From Gallionellales bacterium GWA2_54_124 (GTDB lineage: Bacteria > Pseudomonadota > Gammaproteobacteria > Burkholderiales > Gallionellaceae): DNA of 64,000 bases. Of the stretch, positions 44,646 to 55,592 are shown one piece after another. Below the pieces are notes generated by a model that was given only the letters and a program-made list of their open reading frames with translations, searched no databases and was not told the DNA's origin. Location of the stretch: contig MGWO01000007.1 in NCBI GenBank assembly GCA_001801025.1, positions 992,001 through 1,056,000 of the forward strand. The letters run 5' to 3'. The position numbers and the translations under genes are program-made. The first letter of the stretch is position 1; every line of letters begins with the position of its first letter.

Positions 44646-45848
44646 ATGTTTGCTGATCGCATCGTATCGGGAATGCGTCCCACGGGAAGTTTGCATCTGG
44701 GCCACTATCATGGCGTGTTAAAAAACTGGGTCAAAATGCAGCATGAGTTTGAGTGCCTGTTCTTTGTCGCCGACTGGCATGCACTGACGACGCATTATGA
44801 ATCACCGCAAGTGATCGAACAGAGCGTCTGGGATATGGTGGTCGACTGGCTGGCGGCCGGTATCGATCCGGCTCATGCGACGCTGTTCATTCAGTCTAAA
44901 GTTCCGGAACACGCCGAGTTGCATCTGCTGTTGTCGATGATTACCCCGTTAGGCTGGCTCGAACGTATGCCGACCTATAAGGATCAGCAATTGCATCTTG
45001 CCGACAAGGATCTTTCAACCTATGGCTTTTTGGGCTATCCGCTGTTGATGAGCTCCGACATCTTGATTTACCGCGCCACGCAAGTGCCGGTCGGCGAAGA
45101 TCAGGTGCCGCATGTCGAATTTACACGCGAAATCGCACGCCGTTTTAATCACTTGTACGGGCGCGATCCGGGCTTTGCCGAAAAGGCTGAATCGGCCATC
45201 AAAAAACTGGGCAGCAAAAAAGCACGTTTATACAACGAGCTGCGCAATCGTTTTCAGGAGCAGGGCGATGGAGACGCGCTTGAATCGGCCAAGGCGCTGC
45301 TCGATGAGCAACAGAGCCTGAGTCTGGGTGATCGTGAACGCCTGTTCGGCTATCTTGAGGGGGGTGGCAAGATGATTTTGTCTGAGCCTCAGGCGATGCT
45401 GACAGTTGCCTCGAAAATGCCGGGGCTGGACGGGCGAAAAATGTCCAAATCGTACAACAACACGATCACCTTGCGCGAGGATGAGGCGACGGTCGCTAAA
45501 AAAATTCGTACCATGCCGACGGATCCGGCGCGTGCGCGGCGCACGGATCCGGGCGATCCTGAAAAATGTCCGGTCTGGCAATTGCATCAGGTGTATTCCA
45601 GCGAACAAACAAAGCAGGGCGTAATTCAGGGCTGCAAGAGTGCGGGCGTCGGTTGTATCGAATGCAAGCAACCTGTGATCGATGCCGTGCTTTTAGAGCA
45701 ACGCCCGATGAGGGAGCGCGCACAGCTGTACCTTGATGATCCGTCACTGGTGCGCAACATCATCGCTGACGGCAACGAAAAGGCCCGCAAACTGGCTGGT
45801 GAAACGCTGCGCGATGTGCGTGAGGCAATGGGATTGAGCTATTCCTGA
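44646..45848 (+). CDS. trpS: tryptophan--tRNA ligase
   Basis: Class I synthetase that charges tRNA-Trp. The HIGH-type motif is TGSLHLGHYHG (near residue 13) and the KMSKS motif is GRKMSKSYNN. At 400 residues it exceeds the usual 330. The extra residues form a charged insert of about 60-70 residues (around 178-245; KKLGSKKARLYNEL ... LGDRERLFGYL) in the middle of the chain. Longer forms of this kind occur in betaproteobacteria. It starts immediately after the protease stop and is followed by scpA. Confidence 0.95.
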   Translation: MFADRIVSGMRPTGSLHLGHYHGVLKNWVKMQHEFECLFFVADWHALTTHYESPQVIEQSVWDMVVDWLAAGIDPAHATLFIQSKVPEHAELHLLLSMITPLGWLERMPTYKDQQLHLADKDLSTYGFLGYPLLMSSDILIYRATQVPVGEDQVPHVEFTREIARRFNHLYGRDPGFAEKAESAIKKLGSKKARLYNELRNRFQEQGDGDALESAKALLDEQQSLSLGDRERLFGYLEGGGKMILSEPQAMLTVASKMPGLDGRKMSKSYNNTITLREDEATVAKKIRTMPTDPARARRTDPGDPEKCPVWQLHQVYSSEQTKQGVIQGCKSAGVGCIECKQPVIDAVLLEQRPMRERAQLYLDDPSLVRNIIADGNEKARKLAGETLRDVREAMGLSYS

Positions 45849-45851
45849 TCT

Positions 45852-46640
45852 ATGGTTGAAGTTCAAATCCTGCCGGTAGCACGTCTGCACGGCGAGCCGA
45901 TGCTGCAGATGCCGCTGGATTTGTACATTCCGCCAGACGCGTTGGAGCTGGTGCTGGAAAATTTCCAGGGGCCGCTGGATTTGCTGCTGTATTTGATACG
46001 AAAGCATAATTTAGATGTGCTGGATATTCCAATGGCGGAATTGACCCGGCAATATTTAAGTTATATCGCGTTATTGAAGCAGCATAAGCTTGAACTTGCC
46101 GCCGAATATCTGTTGATGGCGGCGGTGCTGATCGAAATCAAATCGCGTCTTTTACTGCCGAAATCTGTCAATGTGGCCGATGACAACGATGAAGATCCCC
46201 GCGTTGAACTGATGCGTCGCCTCAAAGAATACGAGCAAATGAAACTGGCCGCGCAAAAGCTAGATGAATTGCCGCAGGCCGGGCGGGATTTTGAGGTGGT
46301 TGCTGTGCTCATCGAGCGGACGGTGGAGGCGTGTCAGCCGGGAATCAGTGTGGAAGATCTGAAGCTGGCATGGATCGGCTTGCTGGCACGCGCCAGAGTG
46401 AATACGCATCATACCGTGCGTCGCGAACAGCTCTCGGTCAGAGAACAAATGGCGCATATTCTGCGCTGTCTGAAAGGCGGCGAGTATGTCGCTTTCGACA
46501 GCTTGTTCGATCTGTCGGAGGGTCGCGCAAGACTCGTGGTTACGTTTATCGCCATGCTGGAACTTGCTAAAGAATATCTGATTGAAATACAGCAGGTTGC
46601 AACGTTTGGAGTCATCTATGTCCGCAGCGCTCAAGCCTGA
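45852..46640 (+). CDS. scpA: segregation and condensation protein A
   Basis: Kleisin subunit that bridges the SMC heads in the Smc-ScpAB complex. At 262 residues it has the characteristic [20 protein letters not shown] (about 36-55), a middle helical region ([17 protein letters not shown]) and a C-terminal winged-helix part ([16 protein letters not shown]). It overlaps scpB by 23 bases. No smc gene is in the window. Confidence 0.95.
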   Translation: MVEVQILPVARLHGEPMLQMPLDLYIPPDALELVLENFQGPLDLLLYLIRKHNLDVLDIPMAELTRQYLSYIALLKQHKLELAAEYLLMAAVLIEIKSRLLLPKSVNVADDNDEDPRVELMRRLKEYEQMKLAAQKLDELPQAGRDFEVVAVLIERTVEACQPGISVEDLKLAWIGLLARARVNTHHTVRREQLSVREQMAHILRCLKGGEYVAFDSLFDLSEGRARLVVTFIAMLELAKEYLIEIQQVATFGVIYVRSAQA

Positions 46641-47214
46641 AAAAAAACGGGTTGAAAATATTTACAGCGAGCAAGGCGCAGTGTCGTTAAAACTCATCTT
46701 CGAAACGGTGCTCTTGACCAGTACTGAGCCTTTGCCGTTGAGTGAGTTGAAACGGCTTGCAGATGTGCCGCTGAGTAATGCTCAGATTGAGGCGATTTTA
46801 GAGGAGTTGGTGCAGGACTGGCAGGGGCGGGGTATTGAGTTGACCCGGGTGGCCAGTGGCTGGCGTTTTCGTGCCCGGCCTTCGATGCAGGTTTATCTGG
46901 ATCGGCTCAATCCGCAAAAGCCGCCGCGTTATTCGCGTGCCGTGCTCGAGACGCTGGCGATCATCGCTTATCATCAGCCGGTAACCCGCGGCGACATCGA
47001 GGAGATCCGCGGGGTTTCGGTCGCATCGGCTATCTTAAAAACGCTGGAGGCGCGCGGCTGGATCGAAGTGGTGGGGACGCGCGATACACCGGGCCGCCCT
47101 GAATTATTTGCCACAACCCGTCAGTTGCTGGATGACTTGAACCTGCGCACGTTGCAGGAATTGCCATCGCTGCAGGAAATGGGGACGATCCTGGATCAGG
47201 ATGCTGGCAGATAA
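46618..47214 (+). CDS. scpB: segregation and condensation protein B
   Basis: Winged-helix partner of ScpA. The start at 46618 ([10 protein letters not shown]) follows a GGAG site. It is 198 residues, with two winged-helix domains. The second carries the family signature [20 protein letters not shown] (about 100-119) and [20 protein letters not shown]. Confidence 0.95.
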   Translation: MSAALKPEKKRVENIYSEQGAVSLKLIFETVLLTSTEPLPLSELKRLADVPLSNAQIEAILEELVQDWQGRGIELTRVASGWRFRARPSMQVYLDRLNPQKPPRYSRAVLETLAIIAYHQPVTRGDIEEIRGVSVASAILKTLEARGWIEVVGTRDTPGRPELFATTRQLLDDLNLRTLQELPSLQEMGTILDQDAGR

Positions 47215-47227
47215 TTCGCTGATTATA

Positions 47228-47256
47228 TTGACATGGTTTATGTATCGGCGTAGGTT
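47228..47256 (+). promoter_or_regulatory. possible sigma70 promoter of the collagen-like gene
   Basis: A perfect -35 TTGACA (47228-47233), 17-base spacer, and a weak -10 TAGGTT (47251-47256), 54 bases before the ATG. The poor -10 suggests an activator may be needed, if this is the promoter at all. Confidence 0.4.
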
Positions 47257-47309
47257 GGTACGGAATTCTCGTTGAGTTACGAGAGGGTGCTGTTACAGGT
47301 ATCTGGGCC

Positions 47310-48686
47310 ATGGAAATTTCTGCCGTCACATCGTCAATCAATCCGGTCAATAGCATTTTTGCCACGACCCGTTCGCAGCGCGTTGAATTTTCAATTGTTA
47401 CCCCCGTTGCGACAAGTTCGGTCAGCGTCGATATCTCCGCACTGGGGCAGCTCCTTTCTGCCACTTCGATTCTGAATAATGCGCTAGGCGAAACTGGTTC
47501 AACCGCCAGTTTTGGTAGGGTGGTGGCGGTCACGCAGCAGCTTGTCGATGCCTTCAATGCTTTTTTGCAAAGTCAGCAAAATACTTCAGGCGTTTCCATC
47601 GGCAGCCTGTTTGAGCAGATGCTCAATATGTCAGGGAGCGCAGGGACATCCATTTTCAGCAATCTGTCAGCTGTAGGCGTTAATTTTCAGCCTGCAACAA
47701 GTCAGGATGTGCCAGCGCAGATAACGATTGATTTTCAGCAGCTGCAAGCTGCTTACACGACCGATCAGGCGGGGACCGTTGCAACCTTACTGGCCGCGAG
47801 CCAGTCTATCGGGCAGTTTGCTGCACAGTTGGCGGGGGCGGTCGCTCAGGCGGATATGCTGACGGAAACCGGCACCTTGCTGACTGGGGCGATAAGTGCA
47901 ACGGCATCAGGAACAACAGGAACAACAGGAACAACAGGAACAACAGGAACAACAGGTACAACAGGTACAACAGGTACAACAGGTACAACAGGTACAACAG
48001 GTACAACAGGTACAACAGGTACAACAGGTACAACAGGAACAACAGGAACAACAGGTGCAACAGGTGCAACAGGTGCAACAGGTACAGCAGGTACAGCAGG
48101 TACAACAGGTACAACAGGTGCAACAGGTACAACAGGTGCAACAGGTGCAACAGGTACAACAGGTGCAACAGGTGCAACAGGTGCAACAGGTGCAACAGGT
48201 GCAACAGGTACAACAGTGTCAGATAACACCGTGTCAGGTATAGCTGAATCTGGCGCAGCGGTGGCTGGCAGCATTGTTTTGAGTGCTGTTTCCGGTACGG
48301 CGGAAACTGCTACAAGCGCGACAATTGATACAGGGCTGGCTGCTGAGGTGACAGCCCAAACGGTTGCAGCACCTGTTTTGATGACTTTCCCATCGTTGAC
48401 TCAATCGACCGGACTTATGACGGGGATATCCACTGATCTGCCTGCAGCGCAGACCGAGCTAGCTCAGTTGTCCGTTGCGAATATTGCATTGTCTTCTACC
48501 TTGATCAACCCGTTGATCGATTCGAGCAATCCGGCCATTGCCGCCGCCATTGCTGCTTATCATATGATCGATGGCATTTTCGATACGGCCTGGCCGCACG
48601 ATGGCGGTGCGCCTCCTGTTATTGACTACACAGAAATTCGAGCTATTTCCGGAATTGGGCATATCAAGCTGGATTTAACCGCCTAA
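47310..48686 (+). CDS. collagen-like Gly-Xaa-Yaa repeat protein
   Basis: A 458-residue protein with a non-repeat N-terminal part (1-200, Ser/Thr/Ala rich). It has 34 consecutive Gly-Xaa-Yaa triplets (residues 201-302) in which Xaa and Yaa are only Thr or Ala, and a C-terminal part (303-458). No proline occurs in the repeat; Thr-rich collagen-like tracts occur in other bacterial repeat proteins. The start ATG at 47310 gives no obvious Sec signal peptide, so export would need another route. It might be a surface filament, adhesin or phage-tail-like fibre component. Function unknown. Confidence 0.8.
   Translation: MEISAVTSSINPVNSIFATTRSQRVEFSIVTPVATSSVSVDISALGQLLSATSILNNALGETGSTASFGRVVAVTQQLVDAFNAFLQSQQNTSGVSIGSLFEQMLNMSGSAGTSIFSNLSAVGVNFQPATSQDVPAQITIDFQQLQAAYTTDQAGTVATLLAASQSIGQFAAQLAGAVAQADMLTETGTLLTGAISATASGTTGTTGTTGTTGTTGTTGTTGTTGTTGTTGTTGTTGTTGTTGTTGTTGATGATGATGTAGTAGTTGTTGATGTTGATGATGTTGATGATGATGATGATGTTVSDNTVSGIAESGAAVAGSIVLSAVSGTAETATSATIDTGLAAEVTAQTVAAPVLMTFPSLTQSTGLMTGISTDLPAAQTELAQLSVANIALSSTLINPLIDSSNPAIAAAIAAYHMIDGIFDTAWPHDGGAPPVIDYTEIRAISGIGHIKLDLTA
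47910..48215 (+). repeat. 9-bp coding minisatellite, 34 units
   Basis: An uninterrupted tandem array of 34 nine-base units (GGa/t-ACA or GCA-ACA or GCA). Runs of near-identical units mean slippage can change copy number by whole triplets without breaking the frame. It is inside the collagen-like gene. Confidence 0.97.
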
Positions 48687-48831
48687 GAATTTCACTACTT
48701 TTACATCAGTGGGGTCAGAGCGATCGTGTATCATACCGCTCGGGATTTTCTGAATTTCATTGCGAATCAGATATCCTTTAAATTCGGTCGGGCTCCAGCG
48801 TTGAGCACACCACATAGACTCAGGGAATAAG

Positions 48832-50889
48832 ATGTTACACACGCGCAAGCTATTAACAACGTTGTTTTTTTGTTTGTTTTCGCAAACGCTTTACGCGGAA
48901 GATTCTGCCAGTGAAACTGATTATTTTCAGGATTTTCCGGTGGTTTTGAGCGCCTCCCGCCTGTCGCAGCCTTTATCTGAAGCACCCAATGCGATGACGG
49001 TGATCGACCGTAAAATGATCACGGCATCCGGATTCAGAAATATTCCTGATTTGTTTAAGCTGGTGCCCGGTATGTATGTCAGCTACTACAAAGGCGGCCA
49101 GGCCATTGTTTCTTATCGCGGTTCGTCTGACCAGTATGCACGACGCATGCAGGTGTTGATCGATGGTCGCAGTATCTATATGGCGCCGGCCAGCACGGTG
49201 GACTGGGCTAATTTGCCCATCACCATTGATGATATCGAACGTATCGAAGTAATCCGCGGGCCGGCCGCCGCATCGCATGGTGCGAATTCAACGCAGGGCG
49301 TGATCAGTATCGCCACACGCGACGCAGGTGCGATTCACGGTCGTCAGGTTTCCATTACTCGCGGTGAAAAAGGCATCAATGACGTTGCCGCTCGTTTTGG
49401 ACATCAAGGCGAGACGCTCGATTACCGCATGACCGTGGCGTACAGCGCGGACAACGGTTACGATAATCTCACCGCGCCGCCAAATAATATGACGCTCGCT
49501 AATGCTGTCAGAGGCGGACTGCTCAATAACAGCAATGACAGCAACCAGGCCCGTATGCTCAATTACCGCGCGGATTTTCATCCTGACGGTATTGATCGCT
49601 TCGATATTCAATTCGGTTTCAATCGCGATGTGCAGATCGTAGGCTGGACGGATTCGCCGAATTCAAATCCAAACCACAATCTGATCTCAAACTCAAATTA
49701 TGCGCATCTGGGATGGATACGTGTGCTCGACAATAACGATGAATTCAGCGCGCGCTACTATCATATGGGGCAGCAGCAATCAGAGGCCTTTGTCATTTTT
49801 AGCACACAAAACGTTATGCAGAGTGTGCAAACTGCCCGGGATGAACTTGAGTTGCAACATACGGTGCATCTGACGGAATCGAATCGTCTGGTGTATGGTG
49901 GTGCATGGCGACGAGATCAGGTGGCAGGGCAAGGTTATGTGCAGGCTTTGTTGACTTTTTACGGCAGACCCCCTAACTATTCTTCTTCGTTAAGTACCAA
50001 TGAATATCGATTTTTTGCTCATGACGAGTGGCGTATTACACCGCAGTTGTTGCTCAATACCGGTGTGATGCTGGAGCGCGATGGCTTAGGACATGAGAAT
50101 TTGTCGCCGCGCATGGCTGTCAATTACCATGTCACTCCGCAACACACCGTACGCATGGGTGCCTCGGTCGCCTACCGTACTCCCGCGCTGGCTGAGCTCA
50201 ATTATAGAATCTTAGTGCCACCCGCTACGGGAACGCCTGGCGCTTTGCTGGTGCCGAATCAAACAATTTCTTCTCTTGGGTTAATGCCGGAAAAAATGTT
50301 TTCCCGGGAAATCGGTTATCTGGGTGAATTCCCGACGCTTGCGACATCACTCGATCTGCGTATGTTCAGTGATCAGTTGGGGCAGGGGATATATGCCGAT
50401 CTGGCTGCAAGACATTTTGTCAATGGATTTACTGCAGCCTATCAGGGTATCGAGGCGACCATCAAACATTCGATGGGCGATGCCAGTGATCTGACCGTTA
50501 ATTTTGCGCACGAACTAGCGCGCAGTAATGCGGTAGCGGTGGGACTCGGGGGGGGGGATTTTGCAACGGCGGATACGCTGGCGATCAGTACACCGTTAAA
50601 CAGTGCGAGTCTGTTGTATTCGAGGCGTTTTTCGCACGATGTGAGTTTTAGCACCGCTTATTATTATCAGGATGCCTTGCAGCCCTTTGCGCGTACAGGT
50701 TCGTTCGATCGTCAGCTGATGCAGCGCCGGACCGATATGCGTCTGGCAAAAGCCTTTAATCAGGGGAATGGCGTTAAAGGGGAGATCGCTTTCGTGCTGC
50801 AAAATGTGTTCGATATGAAGTATTCCGAATATGTCGCCAATAATGTTTTTAACCGCCGCAGCTATGTCACGCTGACGCTGAACTGGTAA
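48832..50889 (+). CDS. TonB-dependent outer-membrane receptor
   Basis: A 685-residue outer-membrane receptor for uptake of a metal chelate or other ligand. A signal peptide ends near residue 22 (LFSQTLYA). A plug domain follows (about 35-160; [40 protein letters not shown]), then a barrel of about 520 residues ending in Trp (SYVTLTLNW, a normal outer-membrane C-terminus). No ExbB/ExbD/TonB or biosynthesis gene is next to it, so the ligand cannot be assigned. AGGGAATAAG precedes the ATG. It is followed two bases later by the YecA-like gene. Confidence 0.9.
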   Translation: MLHTRKLLTTLFFCLFSQTLYAEDSASETDYFQDFPVVLSASRLSQPLSEAPNAMTVIDRKMITASGFRNIPDLFKLVPGMYVSYYKGGQAIVSYRGSSDQYARRMQVLIDGRSIYMAPASTVDWANLPITIDDIERIEVIRGPAAASHGANSTQGVISIATRDAGAIHGRQVSITRGEKGINDVAARFGHQGETLDYRMTVAYSADNGYDNLTAPPNNMTLANAVRGGLLNNSNDSNQARMLNYRADFHPDGIDRFDIQFGFNRDVQIVGWTDSPNSNPNHNLISNSNYAHLGWIRVLDNNDEFSARYYHMGQQQSEAFVIFSTQNVMQSVQTARDELELQHTVHLTESNRLVYGGAWRRDQVAGQGYVQALLTFYGRPPNYSSSLSTNEYRFFAHDEWRITPQLLLNTGVMLERDGLGHENLSPRMAVNYHVTPQHTVRMGASVAYRTPALAELNYRILVPPATGTPGALLVPNQTISSLGLMPEKMFSREIGYLGEFPTLATSLDLRMFSDQLGQGIYADLAARHFVNGFTAAYQGIEATIKHSMGDASDLTVNFAHELARSNAVAVGLGGGDFATADTLAISTPLNSASLLYSRRFSHDVSFSTAYYYQDALQPFARTGSFDRQLMQRRTDMRLAKAFNQGNGVKGEIAFVLQNVFDMKYSEYVANNVFNRRSYVTLTLNW

Positions 50890-50891
50890 TT

Positions 50892-51626
50892 ATGTCTACT
50901 ATTAAACCACCGCTTACACCGCCATATCTTACCGATGAAGAAATGGATGAGTTGGGCAACTTCCTGATTTCCGATGCAACTTCGGATGAAACCATGATGC
51001 TCGATCGTCTGGACGGTTTTTTGACCGCGCTCGCCAGCGGCCCCTTCATGCCGGCAAACAACGTCTGGTTGCCGCAAGTCTGGGGGCCCACTGTGCAGGA
51101 TGAACCAACATTCGCGAGTTATGCGCAGCTGGAGCGGATCACCTCGCTGATCATGAAAAACCGCAGCAGTATCGTGCTGCGTCTGCGCGAGAGTCTGGAT
51201 ACGTTTGATCCTGTCTTCGACAGTGCGGTCTATCCTGACAGCGAGCGCGAATTTGTCGATGGCGAAATGTGGGCCTACGGCTACATGACGGGTATCGATT
51301 TGCAGCGCGAGGCCTGGCAGCGGTTTTTTGATGACTCCCAAAGCGCCGAATTGCTGCGTCCGATTTATCTGCTGGGAACAGAGGAGTTAGACGAGGAAGC
51401 CGAAGCGCTGGTTGAATCGCCCTCTCAGCGCGAAGTATTATCCATGCAAATTCCCGAGAGCATCGCGGCAATCTACCGGTTCTGGCAGCCTTATCGCGTT
51501 GCAACCGCTGTTCCTGTCAGCCATTTTCAACGCGAACAACCTAAAATTGGCCGCAATGAAAAGTGTCCCTGCGGCAGCGGGAGAAAATTTAAAAAATGTT
51601 GCGGTGTCACTAGCGAGTCTGAATAA
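50892..51626 (+). CDS. YecA/UPF0149 family protein with SEC-C zinc motif
   Basis: A 244-residue soluble protein of the YecA family. An N-terminal UPF0149 domain (about 10-185; [27 protein letters not shown]) is followed by a C-terminal SEC-C zinc-binding motif ([19 protein letters not shown], about 218-238), as in the SecA tail and ribosome-linked YecA. It starts two bases after the receptor stop and may be co-transcribed. Its partner is unknown. Confidence 0.88.
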   Translation: MSTIKPPLTPPYLTDEEMDELGNFLISDATSDETMMLDRLDGFLTALASGPFMPANNVWLPQVWGPTVQDEPTFASYAQLERITSLIMKNRSSIVLRLRESLDTFDPVFDSAVYPDSEREFVDGEMWAYGYMTGIDLQREAWQRFFDDSQSAELLRPIYLLGTEELDEEAEALVESPSQREVLSMQIPESIAAIYRFWQPYRVATAVPVSHFQREQPKIGRNEKCPCGSGRKFKKCCGVTSESE

Positions 51627-51679
51627 CGCGATGCATCCAGATCGCCTGTAGTTAACCGTAATCGCCGGGAGAAGTCATT

Positions 51680-53062
51680 TTGCGCCGAATATTTTTATTT
51701 TTTTTGCTGGCAGGTGCTGCGCAGGCCGATGAAATGGCGGCCCCGCCGCCCGTTGCGGCTCAGGATATGCAAATAAAGGTTCAGGCCCCAGCATATCCTC
51801 CCGCGTCCTTGTTTGAAGCGGACACCTTGCGCAAACAACGTGCGCCGCTGGAAATAGATCTGTTGCGCACGATGGTGCGTGACGCGAAGAGCGAAAAGGG
51901 TTTTTTTAGCAGCCTGTTTACTTCCAAAATTAATCAGTCGGATATCGATTTGCTGGCCGAGATGGACAGTTTTATAGATCGGTTTGCAGAGCTTGCCGAG
52001 ACGGCGGAAATTTATCAGATGAAGGCGCAGGTCAATTTGCGCGTGAATGCTTATCCGCAAGCCGCCATAAACTGGCTGATGCTGCAGGCCGCCTACCCTG
52101 ATTCTTCCTTTGTTCTTGAGTCTCAAAAAGGGCTCAAGGCTCTCTCCGATGACAAGCTGAAAAAACATGAGTTGATACTCAAAGTAATGAGCGATACCGC
52201 AAAGTCACTCAGCGGTGATCAGGAGCAGCGGGTCGCGACCTTTCTGATTTTTATGGGCAGTTTGCGCGAAGCGGATTTCGCCGCAGCGATTGCGGCTGAA
52301 TGCGCGTTGTTTTTGGCGCGCAATCAGACTTTTCTCGATGAAGATAAGATCGAACATGCGCTGGCGCATCAGAAGATGTTGTACAGCCCTGAAATGGCTG
52401 TCTTTCATTTTAAAAAATTACTGGCACTTTATCCGGCCAGCCCCCTTCGGGCTGACAGCCAGTTGTCTGTCGGGCTGATCGAGCGAGAATCTCTGAAGCG
52501 TTACGTAGAGGCCGTTGCGAGTTTTAAAACGGTGATAGCGGATTATCCAGATTCAGAGGAAGCGAGACAGGCTTATGAGTCGCTTGCGAACACTTATGAT
52601 GAAAATTTGCGCGATTACGTCAACGCGATCGCGGCCTATGAAGCGATTGCCGCACGCTACAAAAATGACGCCGTGGTGCTGCGCGGTTTGCAATCGCTCG
52701 CGCGCCTCTATCAGGACAAGACGCATCAGCCAGCACAGGCTTTAGCAACCTGCCGTCGTGTGTATGATATTTTCAAAGGGCGCGAAGGATTGGCTGCACT
52801 GGTCAAGGCGCAAAAGATCGCGGTCAGCAATTTGAACGACTGGAATCAAGCCATTGAGATCAACGATCTGATCATGCGCATTTATCCTGACAGCGATGAA
52901 TCGGTCGCGGCGCTATACGGCAATGGTGTCATTTATGAAGAGAACAAAAAAGAGAGCGAGCATGCCACGCGGCTCTATCAGGATCTCGTTAACCGTTACC
53001 CGCAACATGAACTGAGCAAGGAAGCAAAGCGGCGTATCAGCGCGTTGACGCAAAAAAAGTAA
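51680..53062 (+). CDS. exported TPR-repeat protein
   Basis: A 460-residue protein with a signal peptide ([13 protein letters not shown], residues 4-16). A long tetratricopeptide region has at least five repeats (for example [34 protein letters not shown] and [16 protein letters not shown]), a scaffold for periplasmic protein contacts as in YbgF-like proteins. It starts at TTG 51680, with GGGAGA about 8 bases upstream and no in-frame ATG nearby. It is convergent with the hydrogenase protease gene. Confidence 0.75.
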   Translation: MRRIFLFFLLAGAAQADEMAAPPPVAAQDMQIKVQAPAYPPASLFEADTLRKQRAPLEIDLLRTMVRDAKSEKGFFSSLFTSKINQSDIDLLAEMDSFIDRFAELAETAEIYQMKAQVNLRVNAYPQAAINWLMLQAAYPDSSFVLESQKGLKALSDDKLKKHELILKVMSDTAKSLSGDQEQRVATFLIFMGSLREADFAAAIAAECALFLARNQTFLDEDKIEHALAHQKMLYSPEMAVFHFKKLLALYPASPLRADSQLSVGLIERESLKRYVEAVASFKTVIADYPDSEEARQAYESLANTYDENLRDYVNAIAAYEAIAARYKNDAVVLRGLQSLARLYQDKTHQPAQALATCRRVYDIFKGREGLAALVKAQKIAVSNLNDWNQAIEINDLIMRIYPDSDESVAALYGNGVIYEENKKESEHATRLYQDLVNRYPQHELSKEAKRRISALTQKK

Positions 53063-53083
53063 GGGTCGTGGCGGGTTAGAATT

Positions 53084-53551
53084 TTATGTGACAAGGCTGT
53101 CCCAGAAGGTTGCGTCTGGATTTGCCAGCAATCTGCGGGTGAATTCAAGTGCTGCTGCCAGATTGCCAAGAGACTCAGCGGTGGGGGCTTCGCCAAGTTC
53201 AAAGGCGTGGCCGCGTACGCACAAGATGAATGACGGGGGGGGCGCTTCGTTGTAGAACTGCCGGTAGACGTTGAGCAACGCTTCGGGCACCAGTGCGTGG
53301 CTATAGAGTACCGCCTCACTATTTTCACACGCACGGCTAAAGCGGAAGGGCGCTGGCGTATCCATGCCGGCATCGATAAACAGCACGATTTCCCGGTCCT
53401 TCATATCCATCACGTGTTCGATCTGCAACTGAAAGTCTTCCAGCCGTTCGATCTGGTCAGTATTCTGCAGTTGACGCAACAGCAACGGGCCTAAGGCATC
53501 GTCGCCGCGCGATTCGTTGCCGACGGCGAAAATCAGAACGGGCGCGGTCAT
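53084..53551 (-). CDS. hoxW: hydrogenase maturation protease (HoxW-like)
   Basis: Predicted endopeptidase that clips the C-terminus of the hydrogenase large subunit after nickel insertion. At 155 residues it matches the HycI/HoxW fold: GNESRGDDALGPLLL (metal Asp), LFIDAGMDTPAPF (second ligand region) and SHALVPEALL (third ligand His). The ATG at 53551 overlaps the hoxH stop by one base (TAATG); a TTG nine bases earlier is unlikely. Its position directly after hoxH makes HoxH the expected substrate. Confidence 0.9.
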   Translation of the reverse strand: MTAPVLIFAVGNESRGDDALGPLLLRQLQNTDQIERLEDFQLQIEHVMDMKDREIVLFIDAGMDTPAPFRFSRACENSEAVLYSHALVPEALLNVYRQFYNEAPPPSFILCVRGHAFELGEAPTAESLGNLAAALEFTRRLLANPDATFWDSLVT

Positions 53552-55032
53552 TATGCGCAAAAGCTCCCGTCGCCTGAACGCGACAGATAGGACAGTCGCG
53601 CCCCCGATTCATCGAGCACTTCGATTTCCAGCGGCATCTTGCCCAGCGCGTGGGTTGCACAGGACAGGCAAGGATCGAACGCGCGAATGGCCACTTCGAT
53701 GTGATTGAGCAATCCTTCGGTGATTTCGTGTCCGTGCAGATACTGCTGTGCTACGCGGCGCACCGCCTCGTTCATCGCCTGATTGTTGTGGGTGGTGGAG
53801 ACGATCAGGTTGCACATGGTGACCAGATCGTTTTCATCGACCCGGTAGTGATGGATCAGCGTGCCGCGCGGTGCTTCGATCACGCCCACGCCCTCGAAGC
53901 CGCGTTCGCCGGTGGCCATAAGTTCGCTGCCGGTGATGTCATCGTCGTGCAGCAAATCCTTGATCATTTCAGCAGCATGCAGCATTTCGATCATGCGCGC
54001 CCAGTGGTAGCCTAACGGCGCATGCATCGGCATCACGCCGCTATAGGCCATGAATTCACGACGCTCAATTTCAGCCAGCGGCGTTGAAATAAAGTCGCAG
54101 TTTTGTACGCGCGACAGCGGACCTACCCGGTACCAGCCCTTTTCAGCGCCCAGAGATTTTAAGTAGGGGAACTTCATGTAGCTCCAGTTTTTCACCTCTT
54201 CGGCAATCAACTCGCTGTAGTTATTGTAGTCGACGCCGTCAAACAAAATATTGCCGTTGTCGTCCCGCGCGCGCAGTCTGCCGTGATACAAATCCAGCGA
54301 TCCGTCCATTCCGACCATAGACATATAGTTGGCGCGAAACGCTCCGAAACTGTTGTAGAGCTCGGGGTTTTTATGGTGCAACTCCTTGACCAGATGAACC
54401 GCTTCGCGGCTCCATGACACCATCTGGTAGATGTCTTTGAGTAACTCGTCCCGTTCGGCAACCGACAGCGATTTATTGACCCCGCCCGGCACTGAGCCCG
54501 TCCCGTGGATGCGTTTTCCCGCCGCGTGACGAATCACCTCCTGACCGAATTTGCGCAGCAGGATGCCGCGTTTCGCGGTCTCAGGATATTTTTCGGCAAT
54601 GCCGACGATATTGCGTTTGGAAATATTGCTGTCAAAGCCGAACAAAAGATCGGGTGAGCACAGATGGAAGAAGTGCAGGGCGTGAGATTGCAGTATCTGG
54701 CCGTAGTGCATCAGGCGGCGCATTTTTTCGGCTGTTGGTGTCGGATGTTTTGCGCCGACAATGGCATCCAGCGCCTTGCTCGCGGCCAGTTGGTGGCTGA
54801 CCGGGCAGATGCCGCACAGCCTCTGTACCATCACAGGTACTTCCCAGTAGGGCCTCCCTTGAATGAATTTTTCGAAGCCGCGAAACTCGACGATGTGCAG
54901 GCGAACCTGATGAATCTTGTTCTTGTCGTCGAGCAGGATGGTCACCTTGCCGTGACCTTCGACGCGTGAGACAGGATCGATGGCGATGCGGCGCAGATTT
55001 TCCGGATTTGCAGCAGTTTCTAATGAAGTCAT
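53551..55032 (-). CDS. hoxH: NAD-coupled [NiFe] hydrogenase large subunit
   Basis: Catalytic subunit of a soluble, NAD+-reducing (Hox, group 3d-type) hydrogenase. At 493 residues the nickel-binding motifs are complete: RLCGICPVSHQLAASKALD near residue 65, and DPCLSCATH at the C-terminus. The latter is followed by a 30-residue tail that the next gene's protease should remove after His. The order hoxF-hoxU-hoxY-hoxH-hoxW is that of known Hox operons. Confidence 0.96.
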   Translation of the reverse strand: MTSLETAANPENLRRIAIDPVSRVEGHGKVTILLDDKNKIHQVRLHIVEFRGFEKFIQGRPYWEVPVMVQRLCGICPVSHQLAASKALDAIVGAKHPTPTAEKMRRLMHYGQILQSHALHFFHLCSPDLLFGFDSNISKRNIVGIAEKYPETAKRGILLRKFGQEVIRHAAGKRIHGTGSVPGGVNKSLSVAERDELLKDIYQMVSWSREAVHLVKELHHKNPELYNSFGAFRANYMSMVGMDGSLDLYHGRLRARDDNGNILFDGVDYNNYSELIAEEVKNWSYMKFPYLKSLGAEKGWYRVGPLSRVQNCDFISTPLAEIERREFMAYSGVMPMHAPLGYHWARMIEMLHAAEMIKDLLHDDDITGSELMATGERGFEGVGVIEAPRGTLIHHYRVDENDLVTMCNLIVSTTHNNQAMNEAVRRVAQQYLHGHEITEGLLNHIEVAIRAFDPCLSCATHALGKMPLEIEVLDESGARLSYLSRSGDGSFCA

Positions 55033-55042
55033 CGTGATTCCC

Positions 55043-55591
55043 TTAATCGTAATGAATCAGGCCGTGGCCCAGTTCAGGCTCACGCCCTGCCAGCAGGTCG
55101 GTCAGCACTTTCCAGATTGCATCGGCGGAGGGCGGGCAGCCGGGAATGAAATAATCGATCTTGACTACTTCATGTATCGGATGCACCTGATTGAGCGGCA
55201 GCGGAAGTTCCGGGTCGTTTGGGATGAATCCGTCCACCAGACCGTGCTGCGCGTGATAGACCTCTTCGAGGATGGTTGTGAGGGCAAGATGATTGCGCTG
55301 TGCGGGCAGTCCGCCGTTAATGGCGCAGGCGCCAAGTGCAATCAGGGTGGTGCAGTTGGCGCGAAATTCGCGCAGCACATGAACGTTTTCCGCATTGCAC
55401 AGGCCGCCTTCGATAATGCCGATGTCGCATGGGCCGCAGGTCTTGATGTCGGTCAGAGGTGAGCGGTCAAATTCAATCAGCTCTACCAGAGCCAGCAGGC
55501 GCTCGTCGATATCCAGAAAGGACATATGGCAGCCGAAGCAGCCCGCTAAGGAAGTTGTGGCGACCCTTAACTTTTTTACGGGTGTGTTCAT
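55043..55591 (-). CDS. hoxY: NAD-coupled hydrogenase small subunit
   Basis: Small subunit (182 residues) carrying the proximal [4Fe-4S] cluster that takes electrons from the nickel site. Cysteine motifs are GCFGCHMS, CGPCDIG, ALGACAING and PGCPPSAD. The ATG at 55591 is chosen, with AAAGGTG upstream, over a GTG at 55600. It begins one base after the hoxU stop. Confidence 0.95.
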   Translation of the reverse strand: MNTPVKKLRVATTSLAGCFGCHMSFLDIDERLLALVELIEFDRSPLTDIKTCGPCDIGIIEGGLCNAENVHVLREFRANCTTLIALGACAINGGLPAQRNHLALTTILEEVYHAQHGLVDGFIPNDPELPLPLNQVHPIHEVVKIDYFIPGCPPSADAIWKVLTDLLAGREPELGHGLIHYD

Positions 55592-55592
55592 C

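Noticed and set aside
47910-48215. CRISPR-like repeat array
   Set aside because: The units are 9 bp and contiguous, without spacers, and lie in frame inside a gene.
47806-48274. Two open frames on the opposite strand and one in another + frame across the repeat
   Set aside because: They exist only because the 9-bp array has no stops in any frame; their Leu/Val-Pro or Gln-only composition is an artefact.
48687-48831. Cobalamin riboswitch before the TonB receptor
   Set aside because: The gap is only 145 bases and no B12-box-like sequence was seen, so the receptor cannot be tied to cobalamin despite the corrinoid genes elsewhere.
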